Shown here in pieces: positions 14,585 through 26,669 of a stretch of DNA of 64,000 bases. Under the pieces are notes generated by a model that did no database searches, was not told where the DNA came from, and worked only from the letters and a program-made list of their open reading frames with translations. Positions within the stretch are counted from its first letter, which is position 1. Each line of letters opens with the position of its first letter. A program made the translations under genes and the position numbers. The stretch comes from Phoebastria nigripes (lineage: Eukaryota > Chordata > Aves > Procellariiformes > Diomedeidae), in the NCBI GenBank assembly GCA_035582835.1, contig JAYKAV010003443.1, positions 1,761,599-1,825,598 on the forward strand. Direction: 5' to 3'.

Positions 14585-16897
14585 CTTTACTTTCTGTACC
14601 CAGAAACCCTGAGCAAAATCTTTACGTATTGTCCACATCTGGGACAATATTTAAACTCTGCCCGGCCCACGCCAGTGAGGTGTTTTCAGAAGCTGGGTTC
14701 CCCTAGGATAGTCACTCTCCAATGGGAAGCATTAGCAGACAGTGACTCTCAGAAGGTATTTACTTCAAGTCCATTCTTTCAGGGGCCAGCTGTGTTCCAG
14801 AGCATCCCCGCGAAGGCAGTTCTGCCTGTCTTACGGCTAACAAAACAGAAATTAGGATGGCTGTTGACAGTATTGAGAGGCAAATTCACAGGCAAGGTGT
14901 TGGGGGTGTCAGTGTAAAAGTAGCAGAGTATAAAAATCTCATGACCAAGAATGCCTTCGGCCACTAGATGGTGTATCGATTCTGCCGTTTAAAGAGTCTT
15001 AGTTGTTGAAATAAAACATGTTCAGAGCTGTTGAAGAGCTCAGATCTAATTGTAACTCACTTTGGCCCTCCTGGCATAACCCAGATCAAACTCAGTTAAA
15101 TGAGCTGTTGGCAGACCCTGCCAAACAGCTGTTTAAACTCTCCTTTTAGCATGCTAGCCAGAGCCCAAACCGGAGCACCCCCCACTAGAATTAGGATTTC
15201 TCTACTTCTTTAAGCATTAGGCTGTAGAGATATGTTTGCCTGTGCTCCCTCTCCTCAGCCAAACACGTTTTACATTCTGGCTGCAAAAAGGAGCAATTCT
15301 GTAGAAGGGACAAGTAAGAACTCAAGGGTGGCACAACTTCCTCGCCTCCCTTTAATCTTACTTTCACACCGGAACAAAAGTACTCCTCCTCTTTGACAGA
15401 ATAAATTATTTGACATCATAAATGAAGGCATCTTGTCTCAGAAGAGGACTACAGGGTGGAGGCACTTCTCTACAATCTTCCATTAGGTTGGTCCAAGGGA
15501 GGGGGAAAGGGGAATAACAAGAACGAAGACCTGAACACTCTCTGGAGTGCTGAAGTTGACTGTACTAAGCGGCTCCTTTCTCAGTCCACAAAGTTTCAAT
15601 ACGGTCTCTTTTTTTTTTAACATTACACTGAGATGAGCACTGTAACTAAAGTTGCTCTGAACTCAGGGCTTTTTTTTTTTTTTAACTCTAGCCTATTGTT
15701 TTTATATATGAGCAATGACAGGCTGCTCAAAGCACTATCCTTCAACCACGTGACAGTTGCTCTATAGGGAGCAATGATCCAAGGATCATTTCTTATTATG
15801 TGCAGGCAGAAGCCCCGACTGGTTGGAAGCATGTGTAACAGGAGAAAGAGGACTCCCAATGACTATAACTAGGTATCTGATCCAAACCTTAGGAATCCTG
15901 GCTCAGCTATCAGTTTGCAGGCCAGAGAGCCACCCTTAGGGTAACAGTTCTCTCAATTACTGCAATCTACATGTGCTTTTCAGTGTGCTTTAAAAAAATT
16001 TTTGCTGGTGGACATTGCTTAAACTTGATGTCTACATCCTACCTCTCTCCTAGGTTGATGCCCTCGGTGAGTTTATTAACAGATTCTTACGGCAATGCCA
16101 CACTTCCCTTCTTATTGTGAGATACATCCATCACTCTTGGTCCAAGCGTCTGTCGGGGATGAACTTGCTGCCGTCTCATGACTGTAAATGACAGCAGAAC
16201 AGTCAGGCTGGAGCACACCAACAGCACAGGGGTTGGCCAAGATCCCCTTCCCCCTCGCTGCCCCACAGCACAGCCGCAGCCTCAACAAAACGCCTGCCAA
16301 GCAAGGCGGGCAGGCTGCCCCGGGCAACCTCAGGCCTGGGGAACGGTGAAGTTCAGCAGCGCCCGAGCGGGAGGCCTGGGCTGCCCGCCTCACGCCACGC
16401 GCCACAAGCTGACTCACAACGTTAGCGCAGAAAATTCTCCCCACGATTAAAAACAAACCCTCGTGATCTCAGCCTTCCTCTTCTTACTGCGGACAGGAGG
16501 GTTAGGCCTCCTGTCTGTCTTTATTCGTCATCAGTGTAAACACTTTACAAACACAAGCCCCCGGCGGAGGTGCTTCTCCGGCACGGGAGGGAAGGGCAGG
16601 CCGCTCCCGCTTCGCTTCCCCCACGGGCGCCCGGCCGGGTGCGCGGGGACACCCCAAGCCCCGTCGGTGCCCGAGTTACCGCCATAAAAGCAGCGACGCA
16701 GGCGCACGGGGAGCCGCCGTCCCGCTCGCCCACCCCTCCGCGAAGCACGGCCCAGCTTCCCGGCCCGGCGCCTCAGGGGCCTCAGGCCGGGCGAGCGGCT
16801 CCCCCGCCCCTCCCGCCGGCGACGGTCGCACGGCACCGACCCTCGCGCACCCAGACCCCGCGCCCGCCGACGGGCGGAGGGGGAGGCGGCGCCGCGC

Positions 16898-16907
16898 TCT
16901 CGCGAGA
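16898..16907. promoter_or_regulatory. TCTCGCGAGA promoter palindrome
   Basis: A perfect 10-base match to the conserved vertebrate promoter element TCTCGCGAGA, reported as a target of BANP and ZBTB33 (Kaiso) and typical of unmethylated CpG-island promoters. It lies about 286 bases upstream of the RAB33B start codon. Confidence 0.75.
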
Positions 16908-16935
16908 TCTCCCCGCGCTGCCGCTCCCAGCCGAT

Positions 16936-16942
16936 GGGCGGG
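16936..16942. promoter_or_regulatory. GC box (GGGCGGG)
   Basis: A GGGCGGG Sp/KLF-type site lies between the TCTCGCGAGA and TGACGTGG elements of the RAB33B promoter. Confidence 0.55.
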
Positions 16943-16955
16943 AGCAGCCGGGACG

Positions 16956-16963
16956 TGACGTGG
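16956..16963 (+). promoter_or_regulatory. TGACGTGG box (ATF6/XBP1 or CREB/ATF type)
   Basis: An exact TGACGTGG, the core of the unfolded-protein-response element and also a CRE variant. It lies 228 bases before the RAB33B ATG. The match is short, so occupancy is inference. Confidence 0.45.
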
Positions 16964-17079
16964 CGCGGCGCGGCGCTACCGGCGGCCGGCAGCGCGCGCT
17001 GTGGGCAGTCGTTTCTCCCCGGGGCGGCGGTTAACGGACCGCGGGGCGCGCGCCCGTCCGCCGCGCCGGAGGGAGGAGC

Positions 17080-17125
17080 AGGAGGAGGAGGAGAAGGAGG
17101 AGGAGGAGGAGGAGGAGGAGGAGAG
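17080..17125. repeat. Uninterrupted GGA-rich purine tract
   Basis: Forty-six bases containing only A and G on the plus strand, mainly GGA/GAG triplets, lying 59 bases upstream of the RAB33B start codon and probably inside its 5' UTR. Such tracts can form triplex or G-quadruplex structures and are length-variable. Confidence 0.8.
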
Positions 17126-17183
17126 CGGGGCGGCCGCGGTCGCGTCCCCGTCCCCGAGGCTGTCCGCCCGGGCCCCCGGAGCG

Positions 17184-17432
17184 ATGATGGCCGCGGCGGC
17201 CGACCTGGAGTCCTCGCTGGAGCTGAGCCTGACGGGCAGCGGCGCGCTCCCCGGCGGGCTGCCCCCCGCGCGCTCCCGCATCTTCAAGATCATCGTCATC
17301 GGGGACTCCAACGTGGGGAAGACGTGCCTCACCTACCGCTTCTGCGCCGGCCGCTTCCCCCAGCGCACCGAGGCCACCATCGGCGTGGACTTCCGCGAGC
17401 GCGCTGTCACTATCGACGGCGAGCGCATCAAG
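17184..17432 (+). CDS. RAB33B: RAB33B coding exon 1
   Basis: Eighty-three codons from the tandem ATGs to ...DGERIK, ending in phase 0 at donor AAG|GTACC. It encodes the variable N-terminus, the P-loop and switch I. The frame remains open upstream through the purine tract (reading as a Glu-rich run) but contains no ATG there. Confidence 0.96.
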
Positions 17433-20400
17433 GTACCGCCGGGACGGGACGGGGCGAGGCGGGGGGTTCGCCGCCCTCCCCACCCCCGTGCTCGGCCTTG
17501 CGAGCCCCGGGCAAGGCCGNCGGCGTTGGGAGCGCTGCCCGCCGCGGCCTGGTGCCGGCCTCCGTCCGCCCTGCGGGCAGCCTCCGGCGGCGCGGCCGCT
17601 TTGGGCCGTGCCCGGCCGCACGGTGCTGGGGCGGCGAGGCGGGGTGCACCCGCCCGGCCCCGACCCAGCTGCTGACAGGAGGGAGCAGCCCGGGCCTGGT
17701 ACAGGGCTCCAGCATCGCTGTTGGCAGCAGCTGGGAGACCAGGAAAAGCGGGAGGAGAGGAAGATGCGGGTGCTGACGGATGACAGGCCGGGGGGCCGGT
17801 GAGCCTCTGCCAGCGCCTGAACAGCTTACCTCCAGAGGCCCGGGCAGCCGGCAGGGCGGTGTGCGGTTGGCGTGAGGACTGGACATCCCAGCCTTCCCTG
17901 CCACCATGCCGCTCGCAGGTGTGGTGCTGCACGGTAGGGTTCGTAGGCTCCCCTGTCACACTTCCACACCCCAGAAGTTCAATGCCGTTGTGTCGCATAG
18001 CCAGTAGCCTCGGCTGCATCTGCTCTGCAACTTTGTTTACAAGTGTTTCGCCCCGCTTCTACTAGAAACGTAATTACTACATAGGTTTCTGCGATGACAA
18101 AAAATTCCTACCATAGGCCAGACCTTTGCACAGCTTTTGGCAGGTGTTAATAATTTCTCCTTAAAATGGACTTTTAACTAGATCTCTTACTTACCAGTAT
18201 TTTAGTGTTGGCTGTGCCTGGTATCGGCAACTTGTTGCCTCCCAGAAATTCTGCTTCTGCGTTTATCAAGGATCACAATTGGCTTAACCTTCAAGTCCAC
18301 AAAGCTATACAGATGCCACTGTTATGAGCGTTTTGCTTTAAAAATGTCCCATTAAGAAATTGAACATTGTTCAGGAGTGAATTGCTGCAACAGTGATAGC
18401 AATGTGTTACAACTTTTAATTTTTTTTTTAGGATTCTGTTAAGATTGCTGCATATTTAAGCAGATGTGTTACAGAACTGGGCAGTGACAGGCTAGATACC
18501 TAGGTCACATTTGACCATTGGTTTTTACTCTGATTATAGGTTTAGCTAAAGCTTAGCCTTACAAAACTAAATTTAGTGAAAATTGAATGGGAGGAAAAAG
18601 TGCTTTTTTGCTGCCTTTGCACTGTAAAGCAACTTTTAAAAGTATATGAAATAAACCTAGTCTGCTCGGTAGATTCATAAATGCTAGTGGTGATCCTAAC
18701 AGTCATTTGCAGATTAGACTACTCGCTGCTTACAAATACAGTTTGTTTACTAGGAGTAACATGGTTTTAGACAGAATCCCCTTCTACTTCTGTATTACAG
18801 TTTGTTTCTATGAACAAAGTTTAGTAACGTGTAAAAAAAGGGAGTAACAGTAGTCTTGGGATTGTACTTTTGCGTTTATTATCACCAGGCTTTGTAATTA
18901 CAGCTTACAGTCATGTAGCTGAAAGCTATAGTTTTTCCTTGCTTACTTACTGATTAAAGAAATTGCGGCGGGCATATAAGGCCATTTGCTTTCCTTCTCT
19001 TGTGTTTTTTTCACCTCATATCCTTCTTTTTAACTAAAAGAGTAAGAGTCTTTGTTACTCTTTTTCTTTATAAAACCACTGAATAGCACTTCTTTGGCTG
19101 ATAGTTGAAATTCTGTACTCCCTGGTCTGTTGCTGTCTGTGACAGAGGAGAGAACCTCCTGAGGGATATCTTCTTGTCAGCATCATCTTATTGACTGGCA
19201 TTTTCACCACCTCTGGATTATGCCCGCTCTTTGTTGGAGAGAAGTGAAGAAGAATATAGCCTGATCCACAGTTCTGAGATGCTTCACATAGGTTATTGTG
19301 CCATTTTGTTATATATGTTGTGGTAGGTTGTTTTGCTGCGTTCTTGAGAATATTACCTGTTGAATATACCAGTTCTGGTTGAGGGAGGCGGAGCATTGAA
19401 GGAGGCTTTTTTGAGACACGTTGTTTTCCGTGAAGTTCTGTTTCAGCTTTAAAAGGAATAAACTTTATCACTATGNCCAGGACTCTAGCTCTTAGGGGGA
19501 TGCTGTGTGTTGTCAAGTATGCACCAATTTTTGGTTTTTGCCACCTCCTCTCACTCATCTTCACCTTTCTTGCTTGTAGCAGTGAGCTCTAGCAACGCCT
19601 GTTGAACCAGGAAAGAGAGAAGCTTGGATGAACCGAATTACTGCTGTTCTTGCAGTGCCCTGAAGGGCTTGCTGAGCAGAGGAATTTTCCCTCTTGTGTT
19701 GAAGGAGATTATAAAGTAGTGTCTTCTCTTTCTCTCTTCTCCCTTCCCCCAGCCAGCTGGATGGTCATTCTTGTGCTGCTACAGCACTGAGTGTTTCCCT
19801 CGCAGCTGGAAAAATGCTGTGTCACTGGCAGGAACACAAGCACCGTTCTTCTCGATGGGGGTCTCCCACACAGGAATTGTGTAGATTCCAAGACATAGGG
19901 ATGAGTGTATTCCTTTGTAGCTTGTACAGTAGGCTAACAGCTTTGTATGAAACACCAATGCCTAGATGTGATGGATAAGTTAAAATTTTCAACAAATGAT
20001 TTTTTTGCAGTCTAAATTTTCCTCTTCCTAAATTGATCTAAGCATTGAAAAATGGAAGAAAACAATGATGTCACTCTTTACTGACCTACATTAAAAGCGC
20101 AAAGGATGCAAATGAAATTCAAAGAAGAAAGTCCAAACATCATGTTCTGTACCTTTGAGCTCTTCAAGTTTTTTTCCCCACATCTTGTAAAAGGAGACAT
20201 AGTTTACCATTTTATCTTTATTAAAGGCCAGTTATATTTTTACCAGCGTGTTATAAACCATGCGTGCTAAGGGAGTCCTTGTTTAGAAAACAGCCTTTCT
20301 GGATCCACAAAAAGGAGTCAGAAGGTGGGAGGTGATAGCTGAGTCAATATATTTAAGTACCATTTGTCTTTCCTAGGGAGTGTGACAAAGTGATTCTGTC

Positions 20401-23400
20401 CACAGTTTTATTAGCTGAATTATGCTGTTAAACCAAATTTTCAAATCACACATTTTAAAGGGCTATTATAAAAAATGTGCTCCCTTGAAGATGGATGGTA
20501 TTGAACTAATAATGACACGGTAATCTTAATGTTAATTCATCAAAGCAGACATATTAACGTGAACATTTGCAGTGTTGTTTTTCGGTAGAGCAAATATTAA
20601 CATTTTTAATTTGAGATAATACCCTTCGAGCTTGAAAGCTGCATGTAAATAAAATTTAGGAGGAACTGTAGTTTAAGCTTAACTTAGAAGATATGTAAAC
20701 CTTTAATTTAATTTCCCCTTCTGTACCCAAGGCTGGTAATACACTTGTGGATCTGTGCTTGACTGAAGCATGACTGATTTCTGCTCTGAATGAGGTGGGG
20801 AGAGAAGTGCAAGCTCACAGCTGCCTGTGAAAATGAGCTCCCTCTTTAAATTAATTTGATACAGCATTTTCCAAGATTATCTATAGTGATTCCTTAACAT
20901 TATGTTGTCTGAACATAAGGATTACTTCAGTCTGTGCTTCTTTCTTCTCTCTTTTAACTTGTCAAATTCCAAATTAATGAAAATTTTCCATGAGTCTCCT
21001 GACTTTATAATGTTTTATAAGTGCATAGAATTACAAGTATCTCTCATCTGGGTAGGTGAATGAATCTTACCCAAACTTAGGTGCCTATATTTAATCTGAT
21101 TGTCGGGACTCCCTTAACAGACCATGGAGATGCAGTCAATTGTGTTTAGAGTGTAATACCATTGGCAAAAAGCAGGTATTTGCTCTAGAATGAGGTGGAT
21201 TGCAACTGACTACCATTTTCTGCGATCAGAGGCTAGGGCGACTTGCCTTGCTTTTCTTAATAATCTTAATGACCCTTTTAGAAGCAGCACATGGATCTTT
21301 GTAAGTCTGTGGATCAGAAGCTGCAGATAGCTGGACTAGACTGCAGAAGCCAAGCTGTTCTGATGTTCTTATGCAAATTCTCAGTTCCCCTGATGAAACC
21401 AGTAACTGCCATTTCCGCCTGCTCCAGTCCGAGTTTTTGTCAAGGATGGGTGACCAGGGTTGAACATAATAGTGCAGAAAAAGTCACACCATCCTGAACA
21501 TCACTCTTTTTCCTTCACTCTATCACACTAGTGATTCATAACGTCCTGTGATTGACTCGTGTATCTGGAGCGTCATCCGTTTCAATAATTTCCAAACTGA
21601 TGAATCCTGCACTAATAGGAAGAGTCTTTATTATTAGTCACTGTTATCAAGACTTTGCATCTGCTTCTATTCAATTTCACCCTATTTCTACTGTTCCAGC
21701 TTTCAAAAAAAATTTTATGTGATACTGTAATCCTCCTCTATCAGTGATGCATCTTAGCTTCTTGCCATCAGCAAATTTCCCTGGCACTTGGGTTTCCTTT
21801 TTTTTAATATCAAAGTCACTGGTAAAAATGGTAAACAAGGCAACTTTCAAGACACTTGCAATTTCTAAATAAGTTTTACTGAAACATTTGGATCAAAGGA
21901 ATGCAGAACTATGGTAATGGGAAAACAGTTTCATCAAGGGAAGATATCGGCTGTACCTTTCATGGGAACAGATTGAATTTTAAATTTACCTTCATCGTTT
22001 ACAGTACTCATCAAACTGCCTCAGCCGTCAGGGATCAGCTGTACAGGACAGACAGGAAGCTAGGACTCAGCTTTGACCCAAGAAATCGAATGTTGTCTTT
22101 CAGCGTTAACACTATCACTAAGGTGTGTGTGATAGAGCCACACACTAGTTTCTCTCTTACAGTGTACAGTTAATGTAGCGTTGTAGGTGAACTGGCTCTG
22201 ACTGCTGTATATTGCAGTCCCATGTCTCCTGGAGAGCAAGTTTGTTAAAATATCACCGTGTCCAGTAAGTGCACAATTCTGTAGCGTACTCTGTGCATCT
22301 GAGGACTCCAGGCTTCCATTATACCAGGATGATTGATGCATTTAAAATTTTTATTAGTTGTTGTTTACATCTGCTTGTGCTTCAAGGCTTGTTTTGTTTT
22401 GTTTTAATCTGAACCTGAGAAGTTTGAAAGCATTTCAGTTCTTCTGAATGTTTTTTTGTCCGTTAACACTGACTAGGCTTCAAACAAATATGTTCAGTCT
22501 GTTTGGGATAGAATGATGCGTACCTGGAAACAGTAGTAGCATGTTAAGCTAACAGGAGGTTTATGCCTTTTTTTTTTTTTTTTTTTTAANTTTTTTTTTT
22601 TTTTTTTTTTAAATTTTTTTTTTTCCCTTTTATGCATGCTTTGATACTACAAACCACAGTATGGTCCTAGCTTAAGCATTAAATAAGCTTAAATTAGAGG
22701 TTCATCACAGGAGGGTTTGATTCCAATAGATACACTGCAGAGAAAGATTTCTTTGTCTTGTTTTTGTTGGTGGTGGTGTTATTCATGCATGGTTTGATTT
22801 CTTCCTACTTTTATATAGTACCACAATAGTTAACTTTATGCTAAGAACAAAACTTCGGGGAAGATGACGTTATTTTTGGCAATAAAAAAATCCTGTCAGA
22901 TTCAACCAAGAGTTGTGCTGTGAAATACACGTTGTTTTTTCAAATAAAAGTGCTATTGCCAAGATTTCAGGATTTGCTTTTGTAAAAATCTTACAAAATA
23001 CATGCTCCAATAAACTTTCAGAAATTCGTATTTGTGATCAAGTTGCATCATCATTTCCTCCTGGCTTCAATAGTGAGCAGCTTTGAAAGCAAAAGTTTCT
23101 GAAATTGTATAAAAGCAACAGTTTTCTTCAGCACAAACTTTTCAGTATGATTAATTCAGAAGAGTGGATTTCTGTGATCGTGTGACTTCCCTAGCTACAG
23201 GTAATTTGTATTAGTTTCCAACATGAGTAATAAGACATTTTTTCTCTCATTGTCTTTCCCTTTTCAGATCCAGCTATGGGATACGGCAGGCCAGGAGCGC
23301 TTCAGAAAGAGCATGGTGCAGCACTATTACAGGAATGTACATGCTGTTGTGTTTGTATACGATATGACAAACATTGCTAGTTTTCACAGTCTGCCATCAT

Positions 23401-23711
23401 GGATAGAGGAATGCAAACAACACCTTCTTGCCAATGATATACCACGGATTCTTGTTGGAAATAAATGTGACCTGAGGAGTGCTATTCAGGTACCTACGGA
23501 CTTGGCCCAGAAGTTTGCTGATACTCACAGTATGCCATTATTTGAAACCTCTGCCAAAAACCCCAATGACAATGACCATGTGGAGGCCATATTTATGACA
23601 CTGGCTCACAAGCTTAAAAGTCACAAGCCATTAATGCTTAGTCAACCCCCAGATCGTGATGAAATACATATAAAGCCTGAACCAAAACCTGCCATGACCT
23701 GCTGGTGTTAA
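17184..23711 (+). CDS. RAB33B: RAB33B, Golgi/autophagy small GTPase (two coding exons, complete)
   Basis: The coding sequence joins 17184-17432 and 23268-23711 (249 + 444 nt, 230 aa; human is 229). It is a Ras-superfamily GTPase acting at the Golgi in retrograde transport and, through ATG16L1, in autophagosome formation. Visible motifs are the P-loop GDSNVGKT (residues about 40-47), switch I with ATIGVDF, switch II WDTAGQE at the start of exon 2, NKCD and SAK for guanine recognition, and a C-terminal CWC for double geranylgeranylation. The N-terminal 30 residues are variable and the rest is nearly identical to mammalian RAB33B as I recall it. RAB33A is X-linked in human and has a different N-terminus. 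Two ATGs stand side by side (17184 and 17187); the second has the better context (A at -3, G at +4), so the product may be 229 aa. The intron is 5.8 kb with GT/AG ends. Confidence 0.97.
17433..23267 (+). other. RAB33B: RAB33B intron 1
   Basis: A phase-0 intron of 5,835 bases, starting GTACCG inside the CpG island and ending TTTTCAG. Apart from GC-rich DNA up to about 17.9 kb it is AT-rich. It contains an interrupted poly-T block at about 22569-22624 with an N, and an unusually long minus-strand ORF (19558-19055) discussed in the findings. No other exon is recognised. Confidence 0.9.
22569..22624. repeat. Interrupted poly-T tract
   Basis: About 55 bases of T broken by AA(N) and AAA. It lies 640 bases before RAB33B exon 2 and is probably length-uncertain in the assembly. 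Confidence 0.85.
23268..23711 (+). CDS. RAB33B: RAB33B coding exon 2 with stop
   Basis: The acceptor CCCTTTTCAG is followed by [12 protein letters not shown], and the exon ends with MTCWC and a TAA at 23709-23711. The 147 residues cover switch II, the guanine-specificity motifs NKCD and SAK, and the hypervariable tail with its prenylation motif. Confidence 0.97.
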   Translation: MQLWDTAGQERFRKSMVQHYYRNVHAVVFVYDMTNIASFHSLPSWIEECKQHLLANDIPRILVGNKCDLRSAIQVPTDLAQKFADTHSMPLFETSAKNPNDNDHVEAIFMTLAHKLKSHKPLMLSQPPDRDEIHIKPEPKPAMTCWC

Positions 23712-25501
23712 ATCATACTATTATCAGCTGTCACCTTGTCTTGTTTGCAAATGCTTCAAAATCATGATCTTGGCAAAGTTCCAGGTTTTGGTAGCAATTA
23801 TAGCGAATCTCTTTGGCACTTTAATGTGTGGTTTTTTTATGGTGTAGATGTGCCCATCTCATGTTCTCGCACTTTGTAATTGTACTTTCTGAATTACTGA
23901 AGTTTCACTATAAATATACGGGAAAGTAAACTTTCAAGTGACGTTTTGACAAAGCAATTCTACTTGAGCTCTTGCTGCCTGAGATTGTTTTCATCACTTG
24001 TGGTAAGCTTATAAATAGTGAGCCAGTTTACTAACATTTTTGGTTGCTACTTGCATTGGAATAATATAGGAGAAAAAGTGTTTGGTGACAGCCAGATTGC
24101 TTGATTTTTGGGTCAGCGAGTGGGGAGATTTTTGGTATATGAAGGAATATTTGGTGACTGCTAGCAAATTGCTAAGCAAGTACCTTTTTATTTTAAAAAC
24201 AAAAACCAGGACTGTCAGATAAAGTTTGGGCTGTCAGTGTAGGTGCAAACTGCTAGCTTTTGGCCTGTCATTCCACTGTAAACTTTGTCTGTTTCTTCAT
24301 GGCAATGGTAAGAGAACTGACAAACTTGTCCCTACCTCTAGACAATTATTTGGTACTTAAAACGTCATTAATTTTTCATAATTAGCATGTAAAACTAAAC
24401 TATGCATTCCTTCTTATGGAAAGTACTGTAGCACAGGATTTGGGGTAAATTTGGGACTATAACTGTCCATAACTTCTCTGACCTTACTAAAACTTCAATG
24501 AGGACTTATTTCTAAAGATGCTGTATGTGAGTTGAATGTCCCAGGGTAAGTAAAAACACTTAAGTAAATAAAAGATTGAGTGAAGTTGGCAAAAGCATAC
24601 TGGTTTTCAAAGATAGGGGTTTAAGAGAATTTTAGTGATGATGAATGCTTTTCAAATATCTTGAAAAAGCTTTTTACAACCAACTTGATAACATATTTTA
24701 GGGATGGAAATGCTCAGGACAAAATGTTAGGAATATGGGACTTCCTTAAAATGAATACAAAATAAATTAGATCTTGAAATATGGAGAAAAATCTGCCAAA
24801 TACATCATCTGTTACAGATTTTTGAGCTAAAACCAGCTTGTGTTATGTCATGGCTGTATGTTGGGCATCCTTGGCATTACTAATGTGAGTTAGTGGTGGG
24901 TCAGATGAGGGAAATTACTCCTCTTCTGTGTTCTCATAATTACAGCCATGTTATTTCAGTTCTGTCTGAAGGTCAAGTTTCATAATAAAAATGGTGCTAG
25001 GTTGCACGAAATTACATGAAGCGAAATGTAAGCCATAGAATGCAATCTATGACTTCATTCATATGCCATGTCAAACAATGTTTTGTGACTTAGTTTTTAA
25101 AGGAATTGAAGTAAAAATGAAGATTTTTGATTTGCAATGTGCAGTGTGTGATGCTGACTGGAAATAAAGGGAAGGGCTGGTTGCGAAGCTGCCACCCTAG
25201 TGATCACATTAGAAACAAATTGTTGAAACAAGATAACTAATATTATTTAAACTATTACAATTAATAAGATGTAATTCTATTGCAAGTTATACTGAAAAAA
25301 GAAAAATGCATTAACTTTTTTCTAGATTTAGCAAGAGCATTCAATTTGGTCTAATATGATTAAGGTGTTTAAAAAGAATCTAAACAAAAGGTAATATTTT
25401 TTCCTGTATAAAGCTGCTACAACTCTGACAGTAATTTTGTTCAGGAAACATTTGTAAAAGGGAACTTTTGTATTCACTCTGAACCTTACATGACTAGAAT
25501 T

Positions 25502-25705
25502 TGGTTTACAGTCCTTTCAGAAACAATCAGCTTTTTAACACTAGTGTCCTTAATGATTTTTTAAGAAAAGGACTGATCTTAAATTTATGTGTATACTATT
25601 GTAAATAAATATGGTTTACAGTCCTCTTGGACAATTTGTTTTTCACTCACGTCCTTAATCTTTTTTCTCAAAAGGATCCATCTTAACTATTTGTATAATA
25701 AGTAT
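25502..25705. repeat. Imperfect tandem duplication, ~110-bp unit
   Basis: Copy 1 (25502-25611) and copy 2 (25612-25705) both begin TGGTTTACAGTCC and share, in the same order, CGTCCTTAAT-like, AAAAGGA and ATCTTAA blocks with related 3' ends. Copy 1 ends with AATAAA, whereas copy 2 has ATAATAAG at the matching place. The copies are diverged, so the duplication is old. Confidence 0.75.
25604..25609 (+). terminator. Candidate RAB33B poly(A) signal AATAAA
   Basis: A canonical hexamer 1.9 kb after the RAB33B stop, at the end of the first copy of the tandem duplication. Other hexamers occur upstream and downstream. Confidence 0.4.
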
Positions 25706-26632
25706 GTCAGCAAACATTCTTTTTTTCCTTTTTTTTTCTTTTTTTCTTTTTTTTTTTAAATAAAAAAACAGAATGAAGAATTCCAAAGTCAGTCAGTCAG
25801 GTTGGGGGTTGAGGTAAGGAAATTATGTAGCTACAATGTTACTGTTAAATTTGATATCAAACATCTGCAAATCTGTTAGGCTTTATTTGAGTTATTCACA
25901 ACCTGTAAATAAGGGCCCTCATGTCATTAAAATTGTGTGGAAACAATGTTTAAGTATGTAATTTCATCTTCAGCACAAAGCATGTTTTAATGGTTCTGCC
26001 ATAAGGCAATGTGGTCATTAATGTAGGAGTCAGTATGCTTCCTGGCTTTCAGTGGTAATGTTCTGCCCACAAAATTGATGTCAAAAGTACCGAATACTTT
26101 GTATGTGTCTTTTCACTTCACCAAATTGTAAAGTTGGGTTATTTTGTATGTGTTGGGGGGAGGGCAAGACATAATCCCAGAAACCTAATAAACTGGCTTT
26201 GCCACAAACTGTTATCACTTGTTTTCAATAATTATACTAAGAATGATGATATAATTTCTCATGATAAAATCCATAAAAAAACTGTAAGGGGGAGAAAAAG
26301 TGTTTCTAGTTTCTGTATGTGTGGGTGACAATTTTGTGAAAGACTGTCACAATACTTGGACTACCATCAGTGCTTTCTTGCGATAGCTCTGAGTTGTTTT
26401 GGAGCATCCAAAGCACCCATCTGATGATTCAGAGGCATGTTCAGGATTTATTTCAGATTCCAGAAGAATGGAAAGTGATACAACAGTTACAAAACTAGGA
26501 ATTACTGACCCTAAAGGAGTCTTCTCCATTACTCTTCTCTTAGTCTCACCTCATGTTCAGAAATAAAAGCTCTTAACTTCACATGCAGGTGGGACTTCTT
26601 TCTTATCTCAAAGGACAGTCTTGCAGGTTTCT

Positions 26633-26669
26633 GTATGTGTGTGCATGCACACGTGTGCACATGCATATG
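26633..26669. repeat. Alternating purine-pyrimidine tract (Z-DNA-prone)
   Basis: Thirty-seven bases of strict purine-pyrimidine alternation rich in GT/GC/AC steps, including the perfect palindrome GTGTGCATGCACAC. Such sequence favours left-handed Z-DNA or cruciform structure. Confidence 0.8.

Larger units (their letters stand above)
5291..16550. other. Intergenic region between NAA15 and RAB33B
   Basis: I see no exon with paired splice signals and a recognisable protein here. ORFs are short (up to about 120 codons), often start at non-ATG codons, and resemble no family I know. The stretch holds homopolymers (G at 5911-5922, T near 6949-6965 and 15672), a 17-bp tandem duplication at 6370-6403, and a small hairpin at 14565-14584. 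Base composition rises in GC from about 16.2 kb onward. Confidence 0.6.
16560..17700. promoter_or_regulatory. RAB33B: CpG island and promoter of RAB33B
   Basis: GC content and CpG frequency rise sharply here and cover the 5' flank, first coding exon and start of intron 1 of RAB33B. GC boxes, a TCTCGCGAGA palindrome and a TGACGTGG box cluster at 16898-16963, some 220-290 bases before the start codon. No TATA box is evident, as is usual for housekeeping CpG-island promoters. The transcription start is not determined; a position around 16.96-17.06 kb is plausible. Confidence 0.85.

Noticed and set aside
16570..17034. 154-codon plus-strand ORF upstream of RAB33B
   Set aside because: Same CpG-island artefact; it overlaps promoter elements and resembles no protein.
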